Below the pieces are notes generated by a model that made no database searches, was not told the DNA's origin, and worked only from the letters and a program-made list of their open reading frames with translations. Both the position numbers and the translations under genes were made by a program. From RGIG1934 sp964492545 (lineage in GTDB: Bacteria; Bacillota; Clostridia; Lachnospirales; Lachnospiraceae), in the NCBI GenBank assembly GCA_964492545.1, contig CAZBKO010000063.1, positions 1 through 13,060 on the forward strand: 13,060 bases of DNA, read 5' to 3'. Of the stretch, positions 5,932 to 13,060 are shown piece after piece (the stretch's first letter is position 1; each line of letters begins with the position of its first letter).

Positions 5932-6993
5932 ATGAAAATAATAAATGTAAGGGAAATTAACGGTAAACAAAGGCTTGCAGCAGATATCTTTAGTTCATCT
6001 ACAGGTAATATTTTAATTGCAAAGGGCACTGTTTTGAAGAAGGAATATACAGACAGACTTATTGCGTTAGGTATAGAGATGGTGAAAATAGAGGATGGAA
6101 TTGATTTTGATTCACCAGAGGGAAGACAGATAAAAAAGGAAGTCAAGACCGATACGAAGAAAACGGTAAAAAAGCTTCTTGAACAGCACGTATACAAGCA
6201 TTCATCAGATTTGATTGAATTGTGCGATGTTGCAGAAAAAATAATTGAAGACATTATTTCTGAAGATAAAGTAATAGAAAATATAGCAAATATTAGGCAG
6301 GAAAGCAATGATATGTATGGACATTCTGTGAATGTATGTTCATTATCAACTTTAATTGCCATTCGAATGAAAATGCCTAAAAAAGTGATTAATCATATAG
6401 CTAAAGGCAGTATTTTACATGATATAGGCCTTAGATATATAACTGTTCCCTATGAAAATGTTCAGGTTAATCGTTTGGATGAGTTACAGCAGGAAGAATA
6501 CAAGAAACATGTTATATATGGATATGAAGCTGTGAAACATGAAATTTGGATTTCAGAGCTCTCGAAAAATATAATTTTGTATCATCATGAATACTTAGAC
6601 GGGAGTGGATATCCATTTGGGCTTAAGGATAGTGCAATAAATGATGCAATAAAAATAGTAAACCTGTGCGATAATTTTGATAGAATGCTTACCGGAATTG
6701 GCTATAGTAAAAGTGAGCTTCATGAAGTTGCAGAATTTATTCGTATAAATAGAGGTAAATTATTTGAAAAAGAGATGTCAGATATTTTGCTGAGTATGGT
6801 TGCTATGTATCCGATTGGCACAAAGGTTAGAACAAATGAAAATGAAATAGGAGTGGTCATCAGTCAAAATGAAGACTTCACAAACAGACCTGTTCTGAGA
6901 ATTATTTCAGACAAAAATGGGAATAATCTGCAATGTCCTTATACCAAGGACCTTCTAAAGAGTTTGAATGTATTTATTGTGGATACTGTATAA
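5932..6993 (+). CDS. HD-GYP domain protein, probable c-di-GMP phosphodiesterase
   Basis: This 353-residue protein has an N-terminal domain (about 1-60) resembling the small module often found before HD-GYP domains. The HD-GYP core runs from about 120 to 290, with His131, the HD pair His163-Asp164, His193, His218-His219, DGSGYP (223-228) and Asp247 (metal ligands by analogy). The HDIGK signature reads HDIGL. Asp127, four residues before His131, is where some trinuclear members carry a Glu ligand. A C-terminal module of about 60 residues begins YPIGTKVRTNENEIGVVI, as in many clostridial HD-GYP proteins. It should hydrolyse cyclic di-GMP in the cytoplasm. It lies 17 bp after DUF4446 in the par operon. 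ATG 5932 is preferred; GTG 5923 would add three residues but lies too close to the AAGGCGAG site. Confidence 0.88.
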   Translation: MKIINVREINGKQRLAADIFSSSTGNILIAKGTVLKKEYTDRLIALGIEMVKIEDGIDFDSPEGRQIKKEVKTDTKKTVKKLLEQHVYKHSSDLIELCDVAEKIIEDIISEDKVIENIANIRQESNDMYGHSVNVCSLSTLIAIRMKMPKKVINHIAKGSILHDIGLRYITVPYENVQVNRLDELQQEEYKKHVIYGYEAVKHEIWISELSKNIILYHHEYLDGSGYPFGLKDSAINDAIKIVNLCDNFDRMLTGIGYSKSELHEVAEFIRINRGKLFEKEMSDILLSMVAMYPIGTKVRTNENEIGVVISQNEDFTNRPVLRIISDKNGNNLQCPYTKDLLKSLNVFIVDTV

Positions 6994-7019
6994 AAATAAT
7001 ACTAAATTTGTTAAAATAC

Positions 7020-7048
7020 TGTACAATATACCAAAAAAGTTGTATAAT
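7020..7048 (+). promoter_or_regulatory. Promoter of the APH-like kinase gene
   Basis: -35 TGTACA (7020-7025), a 17-bp spacer and a perfect -10 TATAAT (7043-7048). Initiation would fall near 7055, giving a leader of about 70 nt. No terminator is visible between the HD-GYP stop and this promoter, so read-through from the par operon is possible. Confidence 0.6.
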
Positions 7049-7062
7049 ATTAATCATACAAC
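7039..7062. promoter_or_regulatory. Inverted repeat over the -10 box, operator-like
   Basis: GTTGTAT (7039-7045) and ATACAAC (7056-7062) are perfect 7-bp arms with a 10-bp spacer, covering the -10 and the expected start point. The placement is typical of a repressor site. No cognate regulator is recognisable here. Confidence 0.45.
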
Positions 7063-7067
7063 AGGCG

Positions 7068-7103
7068 GACATATATATCTCCATTACATCATTTGGAGAT
7101 GTC
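7068..7103 (+). promoter_or_regulatory. Leader hairpin upstream of the kinase ribosome binding site
   Basis: ATCTCCA (7077-7083) pairs with TGGAGAT (7094-7100) around a 10-base loop. GACAT (7068-7072) and ATGTC (7099-7103) can extend it with a bulge. It ends 5-8 bases before the AAAGGAG site, so it may stabilise the mRNA or tune translation. Confidence 0.35.
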
Positions 7104-7125
7104 ATTAGAAAGGAGCTAGATGGTT

Positions 7126-7869
7126 ATGAAACTTGAAAAATTGATTGCAAAAGGTTCTAATAATGAAGTGTACAGAAGCGGTGATTTAGCAGTTAAGGTA
7201 TTTGGAAATGATTATCCAAAGGCAGATGTTTTAAGTGAAGCTTTAATTGCAGCCAGAGTCGAGGAGACAGGAATCAATATTCCTAATGTTAAGGAAGTAA
7301 CAGTTATTGATGGTAAGTGGGCAATTGCTATGGATTACATAGATGGAAAGACACTTGCAGACAGCATGAAGGAAGATCCTGCTAACATGGAGAAATATGT
7401 AGACCAGATGGTTGACATTCAGCTGGATATGCACTCTAAGAAGTGCCCAATGCTTGGCAAATTAAAAGATAAGTTATATAGCAGAATTGACAGTCTTGAT
7501 ATTGAGGAGACTAAGAAGTATGAGCTTCTTACAAGACTTGACAGTGCACCTAAGCACAAGAAATTATGTCATGGTGATTTCAATCCACAGAATATTATTA
7601 TATCAGGTGGAAAGCCATATATTATTGACTGGAATCATGCAACGAGAGGTAATGCAAGTGCTGATGTTGCAAGAACATATTTATGGTTATGTTTATATAT
7701 GCCAGATATAGCAGATATGTACATGAACAAGTTCTGTGAGAAGAGTAAGACAGATAAGACATATGTACAGAGATGGCTTCCAGTAGTAGCAGCAGCAAGA
7801 CTTACAAAGCATATTCCGGAAGAACAGGAATTAATTAGTAAATGGATTGATGTTGTAGAATATGAATAA
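7126..7869 (+). CDS. APH/choline-kinase-like phosphotransferase
   Basis: This 247-residue protein has a kinase fold of the aminoglycoside phosphotransferase type. It shows the N-lobe Lys24 in LAVKVF, the hinge-like AMDYIDGKTL (68-77), the catalytic loop CHGDFNPQN (148-156) with Asp151, and the metal-binding IIDWN with Asp168. The family phosphorylates hydroxyl groups on small molecules (antibiotics, choline, sugars, homoserine). Nothing here points to drug resistance rather than metabolism, so I give no substrate. The start is uncertain: ATG 7120 is four bases after AAAGGAG and ATG 7126 is ten bases after it; I prefer 7126 for spacing. It is monocistronic, with its own promoter, an operator-like inverted repeat and a strong terminator, and it converges on birA. 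Confidence 0.85.
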   Translation: MKLEKLIAKGSNNEVYRSGDLAVKVFGNDYPKADVLSEALIAARVEETGINIPNVKEVTVIDGKWAIAMDYIDGKTLADSMKEDPANMEKYVDQMVDIQLDMHSKKCPMLGKLKDKLYSRIDSLDIEETKKYELLTRLDSAPKHKKLCHGDFNPQNIIISGGKPYIIDWNHATRGNASADVARTYLWLCLYMPDIADMYMNKFCEKSKTDKTYVQRWLPVVAAARLTKHIPEEQELISKWIDVVEYE

Positions 7870-7901
7870 GATTTATCTTAGCTGATAGGCTGGATATATT
7901 T

Positions 7902-7932
7902 AGAGGATGTGCTTTTGAGCACATCCTCTTTT
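7902..7932 (+). terminator. Intrinsic terminator after the kinase gene
   Basis: A perfect 12-bp stem, AGAGGATGTGCT (7902-7913) with AGCACATCCTCT (7918-7929), has a TTTG loop and is followed by a T run (7929-7932). It lies between convergent genes. The minus-strand side lacks a good T tract, so termination is mainly for the plus strand. Confidence 0.88.
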
Positions 7933-7942
7933 GGTAGAATAA

Positions 7943-8917
7943 CTATTTGATTATTCGGACTGATACTTCCCCTGATGTTAAGGTCTCAATTGAGTTATCA
8001 TCTTTTTTTACCATAAGACCACCGGTTGGAGTTATATCAATTGCAGTTGCATAATATTTTGTATCATTTTTTATATAGTATATAGGCTTGTTTATTAACA
8101 TAAACCTGGATTTGTAATCATCTATATATGAACCTGGCTCTAATTTTGTATAAATACTATAAAAATTATTCAGGATGTTGGCTATCAGCCTGTTACGGCT
8201 AATATTCTCCATGTCTGAAATAGAACCGGCAGTATCCTTGATATTGTCAGGAAAATCGTTTATTTTGGTTGAGACATTTATACCAATTCCAAGGATTATA
8301 CTTTCTATCATACCTGTTTCAAAATTAGAAATTGCTTCAGTTAAGATTCCACATATTTTTCTGTCGTTAATATAAATATCGTTAATCCATTTGATTGATG
8401 GTGAAGCTTTGGTAGTTTCTTCTATACCTTTACAGACGGCAACAGAAGTGGCAGTTGTGATTAGAGTTGCCGATTCAATATCCATTTCCGGTTTCAAAAT
8501 AATGGACATATATATACCGGAGCCTGATGGAGAATAAAAGCTTCTTCCAAGACGTCCACGGCCATTAGTCTGCTCTTCCGAAATGACAACAGTAAATTGT
8601 GGTGAGCCAGATAACGCAAGCTGCTTGGCCTCGGCGTTGGTTGAACCAATTGTCTTGTGAACTATTATATTTGCATTGGATAACTCACTTATAAGAAAAG
8701 GAGAAATTCCTTCAGCTGATATAATATTGTTGCCTGGTGCAAGCTGATAGCCTTTGTTGGTAACGGAGGTTATGGTGTAACCCTCATTTCGTAATGCGTT
8801 GATTGCCTTCCAAATAGCAGTGCGAGATACACCTGTTTCGTCAGCAATCTGTTGCCCTGAAATATATGAGTCTGAATGTGTTTCAAGAGTTTGCAAAATA
8901 ATATCTTTTAATGCCAT
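7943..8917 (-). CDS. birA: Biotin-protein ligase and biotin operon repressor BirA
   Basis: This 324-residue protein is a bifunctional (class II) BirA. The enzyme makes biotinyl-5'-AMP and transfers biotin to acceptor lysines such as those of acetyl-CoA or pyruvate carboxylase. The N-terminal winged helix (about 1-60; ISGQQIADETGVSRTAIWKAI) would let it repress biotin genes. The catalytic domain contains GSTNAEA (91-97), the biotin-adenylate loop GRGRLGRSFYSPSGSG (119-134), KWINDIYI (176-183, Ile where KWPND is usual), GIL (190-192) and GIGINV (210-215). A small C-terminal domain follows (about 275-324). The start ATG has AAAGGTGA just upstream and a strong promoter. No biotin biosynthesis or transport gene and no clear BirA operator is present here, so it stands alone. 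Confidence 0.96.
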   Translation of the reverse strand: MALKDIILQTLETHSDSYISGQQIADETGVSRTAIWKAINALRNEGYTITSVTNKGYQLAPGNNIISAEGISPFLISELSNANIIVHKTIGSTNAEAKQLALSGSPQFTVVISEEQTNGRGRLGRSFYSPSGSGIYMSIILKPEMDIESATLITTATSVAVCKGIEETTKASPSIKWINDIYINDRKICGILTEAISNFETGMIESIILGIGINVSTKINDFPDNIKDTAGSISDMENISRNRLIANILNNFYSIYTKLEPGSYIDDYKSRFMLINKPIYYIKNDTKYYATAIDITPTGGLMVKKDDNSIETLTSGEVSVRIIK

Positions 8918-8947
8918 GATTTCACCTTTTTCTACAATAATAAAGAA

Positions 8948-8976
8948 AGCATATCACTTAAAAATTGGGGTGTCAA
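8948..8976 (-). promoter_or_regulatory. Promoter of birA
   Basis: On the minus strand, consensus -35 TTGACA (8971-8976), a 17-bp spacer and -10 TATGCT (8948-8953) preceded by TGA (extended -10). Initiation near 8941 leaves a short leader of about 24 nt. Confidence 0.75.
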
Positions 8977-8988
8977 TAGAATTACAGG

Positions 8989-9017
8989 TTGTAAAATTGA
9001 GGCTGGTATTATATTAT
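8989..9017 (+). promoter_or_regulatory. Promoter of the DUF3881-DUF4405-amylase cluster
   Basis: -35 TTGTAA (8989-8994), a 17-bp spacer and -10 TATTAT (9012-9017), divergent from the birA promoter and 12 bp away from its -35 box. This is the only plausible promoter I see for the three-gene cluster. Confidence 0.5.
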
Positions 9018-9084
9018 TACATAAGTAGAAACAAATAAGTAATAACAAGAAGTACTATTATAGAGCTTCAGAATGGATGGATGA

Positions 9085-9957
9085 ATGCACAGTTATTTGA
9101 AAGCTGTTGGGCTTGGAGAATATAAATCAAAGAATCAGGTACGAAAACTTTATGAAATGCTGACTATAGATTCAACGGTGGTTGATACACTTGTGGATGG
9201 AGACACCACATATGTGGAAATCACATCAGAAATTGGTGATGGTATGGGTATAAAGTTTTGGGGAACTCAGGAAGCAGATGGAAGATTTGAGATAGATTAT
9301 TATTTTCCGTATGTGGATGTGGAAGGAGTAGGTGAGCTTGAGGAGGTATCTGTTGAAAAGCAGATAGATGGTGACAGTTATAAGGGCGTATGCGAGGATA
9401 TGAGACTTGGAGTATCGCTTATATTCCATATGCAGAATTCCTTTGAATACAGGAAAAGAATTGCCAATAAAATGCCATTATCCAGAAACTGCGTAGCTAA
9501 TTTTGTTGGTTTATCATGTGATGGAAAAGTATTATTTCCAGTAAGCAAATCAGAAAAAGAGATACGTAAGAAAAAGGTTTCGTTGAAAAATAGAAATCAG
9601 CTGTTGTTTGCTGCGAGACAGGGTGACGAAGATGCGATGGAAAGTCTTACAATAGAAGACCTTGATACATATACAATGATAAATCGCAGAATTCAGAAGG
9701 AAGATGTATTTTCAATTGTGGATTCGAGCTTTATGCCATACGGTATACAGTGTGACCGATACACATTAATAGGTACAATTGTTGATATTTTAACTCGAAA
9801 AAATACACTGACCGGTGATAAGATATACATTATGCGAGTTGAATGTAACGATATGGAGCTTACAATTGTAATAAACAGTGAGGATTTGTTGGGAGAGCCC
9901 ATAGCGGGAAGAAGATTTAAGGGTGTTATTTGGCTCCAGGGAAAAATAATTTTTTAG
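9085..9957 (+). CDS. DUF3881 family protein
   Basis: This 290-residue soluble protein starts MHSYLKAVGLGEYKSKNQV, the opening I associate with DUF3881, a family of unknown function known mainly from Lachnospiraceae. It has no signal peptide or membrane helix. Its N-terminal part is rich in Asp and Glu (DGDTTYVEITSEIGDG and following), and it ends in a predicted beta-rich section (TLIGTIVDILTRKNTLTGDK...GRRFKGVIWLQGKIIF) that looks like a small barrel. I see no catalytic motif. The ribosome binding site is weak (GGATGG immediately before ATG 9085); in-frame starts further upstream are not better supported. It is the first gene of a probable operon with the DUF4405 protein (14-bp gap) and the amylase. 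Confidence 0.82.
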   Translation: MHSYLKAVGLGEYKSKNQVRKLYEMLTIDSTVVDTLVDGDTTYVEITSEIGDGMGIKFWGTQEADGRFEIDYYFPYVDVEGVGELEEVSVEKQIDGDSYKGVCEDMRLGVSLIFHMQNSFEYRKRIANKMPLSRNCVANFVGLSCDGKVLFPVSKSEKEIRKKKVSLKNRNQLLFAARQGDEDAMESLTIEDLDTYTMINRRIQKEDVFSIVDSSFMPYGIQCDRYTLIGTIVDILTRKNTLTGDKIYIMRVECNDMELTIVINSEDLLGEPIAGRRFKGVIWLQGKIIF

Positions 9958-9959
9958 TG

Positions 9960-9964
9960 AAAGG
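9960..9964 (+). promoter_or_regulatory. Ribosome binding site deciding the DUF4405 start
   Basis: AAAGG lies seven bases before ATG 9972. It supports that start over the upstream in-frame TTG 9930 or GTG 9957, which overlap the DUF3881 gene or the site itself. Confidence 0.65.
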
Positions 9965-9971
9965 TAACATA

Positions 9972-10646
9972 ATGAGAAAAATAAAATATACTTTAATGGG
10001 GATAATGATGTTTTTATACATCATGCTTATGGGAATTTCAATTACAGGAGAATACAATCATAAGCTTATTGGAATATCATTTTTTGCGATTGTAGCACTT
10101 ATATTGATTTCCAACTATAAATGGTTTATGAATCTAAAAACAATACTTGTTAACAGTGGGAATAACCTTCTAAATGTATTGTGGCTGCTTGTGGATTTCT
10201 TCATCTTAATCGATATTGCAGTAATGATAGTAACATCTGTTATACTTTTTGCTGCCGGAGACGGCATGGATAAATGTGCATTTGTACATAAGTTCGGAGC
10301 ATATGCCGGATATTTGCTGATATCTGTGTGGATAGGCATGCACTGGCAGATGGTTATGAACAGCTTAAGAAAAGCCTTTAATGTTAAAAACGAAAGCAAG
10401 GCACGAAGAATAATACTTAGAATTATTGTTGTTATGGTAATCTTTTTTGGAATAAATGCCTATGGTAACAGAAATTTAGGCGACAAATTCACTTATTATG
10501 GTGACTCCAAGAAGAATGTACAGGAGGAGAAGAAGGATTATGTGGGCAACCTGTATCTGGATTATATATTAATTTCGGGAGTGTATGTGGCAGTTGGCCA
10601 TTATGCAGTAAAGCTTATTAACAAAGTGAACAAAAAACGTAGATAA
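9972..10646 (+). CDS. DUF4405-like membrane protein, possible b-type haem protein
   Basis: This 224-residue protein has about five hydrophobic segments, at roughly 6-25, 32-48, 66-94, 104-126 and 147-162, with another near 187-203. Histidines fall in membrane-embedded or boundary contexts as in DUF4405/cytochrome-b-like proteins: His30 in EYNHKLIG, His106 in FVHKFGAYAG, His124 in GMHWQM and His200 in VGHYAVK. If these bind haem, it is an electron-transfer membrane subunit, but no partner oxidoreductase is encoded nearby, so this is tentative. A soluble stretch (about 163-188, charged) is followed by the last helix and a basic end (NKVNKKRR). It lies between DUF3881 and the amylase with gaps of 14 and 18 bp, so it is probably co-transcribed with both. 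Confidence 0.7.
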   Translation: MRKIKYTLMGIMMFLYIMLMGISITGEYNHKLIGISFFAIVALILISNYKWFMNLKTILVNSGNNLLNVLWLLVDFFILIDIAVMIVTSVILFAAGDGMDKCAFVHKFGAYAGYLLISVWIGMHWQMVMNSLRKAFNVKNESKARRIILRIIVVMVIFFGINAYGNRNLGDKFTYYGDSKKNVQEEKKDYVGNLYLDYILISGVYVAVGHYAVKLINKVNKKRR

Positions 10647-10664
10647 CTATGTAGAAAGGAAATT

Positions 10665-13025
10665 ATGAAGAAAATTAGAAAACGCCTTATTTTAGTAATA
10701 TGTATTTTGTTGTGCACAATCATTGCCGGAGTGAATAACAATGGAGTAAAGGCAGCCCAAAGTGAAGAGACAAGTGACAATGGAACTATGTTTCAGTATT
10801 TTGAATGGTATTTACCAAGCGATGGAACGCTGTGGAGCGATTTATCAAAGGATGCGGGAAACCTTGCAGACAGTGGTTTTACTGCAGTGTGGATGCCGCC
10901 TGCATACAAAGGCACGTCATCTCAGGATGTTGGTTATGGACCATATGATTTATACGATCTCGGTGAATTTAATCAGAAGGGTACAATAAGAACCAAGTAC
11001 GGCACAAGAACGCAGTATTTAAACGCTATTTCATCCTTACATAAAAACGGTATTCAGGCATATGCGGATATAGTTTTAGACCACAAGTCAGCTGCAGATA
11101 CTACTGAAAATGTTAATGCAGTTAAGGTGAGTGGGGATAATAGAAATAATGTGTACAGCAGTACAATAAGTATTAAGGCGTGGACAAAGTTCAATTTTTC
11201 TGCAAGAAATAATAAATACTCATCATTTAAGTGGGATGCATCATGCTTTGATGGTGTAGATTACGACCAGAATACAGGTGATAGTGCAGTTTTTAGATTT
11301 GCAAATAAGAACTGGGATTGGATTGTTGATAGTGAAAATTCTAACTATGACTATCTTATGTATGCTGACATCGATTTCGACAATACAAGTGTTGTCAATG
11401 AACTTAAAAGCTGGGGAAAATGGTATGTGGATACGGCAAACCTTGATGGATTCAGACTTGATGCAGTAAAGCATATTAAATTTTCGTTTTTCAAGGACTG
11501 GCTAACAACTCTAAGAAAAAGTACAGGAAAAGAGTTGTTTTCTGTAGGCGAATATTGGTCTGGTGACATAAGCAAGTTAAATGCTTATATTTCAGAGACA
11601 GGTGGAACCACATCATTGTTTGATGTACCTTTGCACAACCACATGTATGCTGCATCCACAGGAAACAGTGGATATGACATGAGAAATATGTTTAAGGGAA
11701 CACTTGTGGAAGCCAATCCTGTATTGGCTGTTACATTTGCTGATAATCATGACACACAGAATGGCCAGTCGCTCCAGTCAGAAATTCTTGACTGGTTCAA
11801 ACCATTGGCATACACAATAATACTAACAAGAGAAGGTGGATACCCATGTGTATTTTATGGGGATTATTATGGTACCGGAAATGATAAAAATGGAAAGACA
11901 TTTAAAACTGAAATTGATCGGATAATGAAGGCAAGACAGTATTATGCATATGGTACACAGCATGATTATCTTGATAATGAAAACATAATTGGATGGACAA
12001 GAGAGGGCGATACTGCTCATGAAGGTTCAGGCCTCGCTTCAATTATCACAGATGGACCGGGCGGCTCGAAAACTATGTATGTTGGCAGGAGCCATGCAGG
12101 TGAGGTGTGGAAGGATATTACAGGAAACAGAATATCAACTGTAACAATTACATCACAGGGATATGGAACATTTTATGTAAATGGTGGTTCTACATCGATC
12201 TACGTTAATTCGGCATCAATGTCCGTGGATATGAGTAAGACATCGGTATCGATTTCTAAGAATAAATATGTATACACCGGCAAAGTGATAAAACCTTCAG
12301 CTTCTGTTAAATATAACGGAAAAACCCTTGTGATGGGTAAGGATTACACGGTTTCATATTCAAATAATAAGAATGCTGGAATAGCCAGTGTTGTAATTAC
12401 AGGTATTGGAAGAAATACGGGAACAAAGACCATTAAATTTACAATTTTACCTACAGGCATTAGTGGCATTTCGTCAGCCGGGAAGACAAGGTCGTCTGTC
12501 ACTATTAAATGGAACAAGGCATCAGGCGGTGTCAGTGGATATCAGGTGTATAAGTACAATTCCACTAAGAAAAAATATGAATATGTGGCAAATATCACCA
12601 GCGGTAATACAGTTAAATATACGAATAAAAATGTAAGTGCCGGAAGAACATACAAATTTTATGTTAAGGCATATAAGAAAGTTGGCACAACAAGATATTA
12701 TGGTGCCAATTCAAAGGTGATTACTGTTTGTACACAAACGAATGCGCCAAAAGTAAAGTTATCCACATCTAAGCGCAAAGTTAAGGTGAAATGGGGAAAA
12801 GTATCCGGAGCAACAGGGTATGTTGTGTATTACAAGACCTCTGCCGGAGGAAAATACAAGAAGCTTAAAACATTATCATCCTCAAAAACAAGCTACAGCA
12901 AGTCGTCACTAAAAAAAGGAAAAAGATATTATTTTAGGGTAGTGGCATATAAGAAGGTTTCGGGGAAAACTGTTTACAGTACAGGGTCGGTTAAGAACAT
13001 TGTTGTGGTTAGTGTAAAATTATAG
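10665..13025 (+). CDS. Secreted alpha-amylase (GH13_5 type) with Ig-like and Fn3 domains
   Basis: This 786-residue extracellular enzyme hydrolyses internal alpha-1,4 bonds of starch. The signal peptide is MKKIRKR plus a hydrophobic core, with probable cleavage after Ala30 (VKA|AQ). The catalytic region (about 38-515) follows B. licheniformis-type liquefying amylase almost motif by motif: MFQYFEWYLPSDG, VWMPPAYKGTSSQDVGYG, YDLYDLGEFNQKGT, DIVLDHKSAAD, LMYADIDFDN, nucleophile Asp266 in GFRLDAVKH, acid/base Glu296 in VGEYW, and Asp363 in FADNHD. Domain C ends near 514. Then come an Ig-like module (about 528-597, TVSYSNNKNAG and GIGRNTGTKT) and two fibronectin-III-like modules (about 598-690 and 692-786). 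The tail is very Lys/Tyr-rich, with no LPXTG, S-layer or choline-binding motif. AGAAAGGA precedes the ATG. No terminator follows within the 35 bases left, and I see no cre-like operator nearby. Confidence 0.95.
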   Translation: MKKIRKRLILVICILLCTIIAGVNNNGVKAAQSEETSDNGTMFQYFEWYLPSDGTLWSDLSKDAGNLADSGFTAVWMPPAYKGTSSQDVGYGPYDLYDLGEFNQKGTIRTKYGTRTQYLNAISSLHKNGIQAYADIVLDHKSAADTTENVNAVKVSGDNRNNVYSSTISIKAWTKFNFSARNNKYSSFKWDASCFDGVDYDQNTGDSAVFRFANKNWDWIVDSENSNYDYLMYADIDFDNTSVVNELKSWGKWYVDTANLDGFRLDAVKHIKFSFFKDWLTTLRKSTGKELFSVGEYWSGDISKLNAYISETGGTTSLFDVPLHNHMYAASTGNSGYDMRNMFKGTLVEANPVLAVTFADNHDTQNGQSLQSEILDWFKPLAYTIILTREGGYPCVFYGDYYGTGNDKNGKTFKTEIDRIMKARQYYAYGTQHDYLDNENIIGWTREGDTAHEGSGLASIITDGPGGSKTMYVGRSHAGEVWKDITGNRISTVTITSQGYGTFYVNGGSTSIYVNSASMSVDMSKTSVSISKNKYVYTGKVIKPSASVKYNGKTLVMGKDYTVSYSNNKNAGIASVVITGIGRNTGTKTIKFTILPTGISGISSAGKTRSSVTIKWNKASGGVSGYQVYKYNSTKKKYEYVANITSGNTVKYTNKNVSAGRTYKFYVKAYKKVGTTRYYGANSKVITVCTQTNAPKVKLSTSKRKVKVKWGKVSGATGYVVYYKTSAGGKYKKLKTLSSSKTSYSKSSLKKGKRYYFRVVAYKKVSGKTVYSTGSVKNIVVVSVKL

Positions 13026-13060
13026 TTGGCAAATAGAATAGGATATTTTGGTTATGTAAA

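Noticed and set aside
5928..6362. 144-codon open frame on the minus strand opposite the HD-GYP gene
   Set aside because: It lies wholly over a convincing domain-bearing gene, has no family features, and its hydrophobic composition is a by-product of the opposite strand.
6983..7023. Direct repeat ATACTGTA at 6983-6990 and 7016-7023
   Set aside because: An 8-base AT-rich repeat, one copy inside the HD-GYP 3' end. It could be an operator pair but nothing else supports it.
6933..7136. 67-codon plus-strand frame spanning the HD-GYP end and kinase leader
   Set aside because: It overlaps the HD-GYP 3' end, the promoter and the leader hairpin, lacks a ribosome binding site, and has low-complexity hydrophobic content.
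7126..7869. Calling the APH-like gene an antibiotic-resistance enzyme
   Set aside because: Only the general kinase fold motifs are visible. Members of this fold mostly act on metabolites, and no mobile element or resistance context is present.
8981..8996. Possible BirA half-site (ACAGGTTGTAAAAT) between birA and DUF3881
   Set aside because: It loosely resembles one arm of biotin operators, but no second arm at the expected spacing is present, and no biotin gene follows.
12759..12767. Perfect DnaA box TTATCCACA
   Set aside because: It is single, inside the amylase coding region, and not accompanied by other boxes or an AT-rich unwinding element. One 9-mer is compatible with chance and does not mark an origin.
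1..13060. CRISPR arrays, tRNA/rRNA genes, insertion sequences, prophage or defence genes
   Set aside because: I saw no repeat-spacer pattern, cloverleaf-like segment, transposase motif or terminal repeats. The genes are housekeeping, regulatory or metabolic.

Overview
The window looks like chromosomal DNA from a low-GC Gram-positive anaerobe of the Clostridia, most likely a Lachnospiraceae relative. The DNA is AT-rich and ribosome binding sites are AGGAGG-like. The parA-parB-DUF4446 order, a DUF3881 gene and a secreted GH13 amylase with Ig-like/fibronectin repeats all fit that group from memory. I name no species. Three perfect parS sites and a chromosomal-type parAB pair suggest, by inference, a position near the replication origin.

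Left part (1-3636). A small four-helix membrane protein of unknown function (64-576, +) converges on an anchored alpha/beta-hydrolase (643-1596, -). Between them lie a strong hairpin terminator and parS site 1. The hydrolase is divergent from a soluble DegS-type histidine kinase and an overlapping DegU-type response regulator (1728-3414, +); each direction has its own sigma-A-like promoter. The regulator gene ends in a terminator whose stem is an extended parS palindrome (parS 2). parS 3 follows 59 bp on. Then come a 16-bp palindrome, an extended -10 promoter and a structured leader ahead of parA.

Centre (3637-6993). Four tightly packed genes form a probable operon: ParA ATPase, ParB CTPase, a DUF4446 single-span membrane protein and an HD-GYP protein, a likely cyclic-di-GMP phosphodiesterase. 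ParB should load at the three parS sites and stimulate ParA through its N-terminal LGKGL motif, directing origin segregation. DUF4446 and HD-GYP are co-transcribed by position, but their link to segregation is unknown.

Right part (6994-13060). An APH-like small-molecule kinase (7126-7869, +) has its own promoter, an inverted repeat over the -10 box and a strong terminator. It converges on birA, biotin ligase/repressor (7943-8917, -). birA is divergent from a three-gene cluster: a DUF3881 protein, a DUF4405 membrane protein (possible b-type haem) and a large secreted alpha-amylase (GH13 subfamily 5 type) with one Ig-like and two fibronectin-III-like domains. The amylase has no clear promoter of its own and probably depends on the upstream one.

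No tRNA, rRNA, CRISPR array, insertion sequence or prophage was seen. I find no obviously new multi-gene system. The most unusual features are non-coding: a parS site built into a transcription terminator, and operator-like and RNA-structural elements in front of parA.
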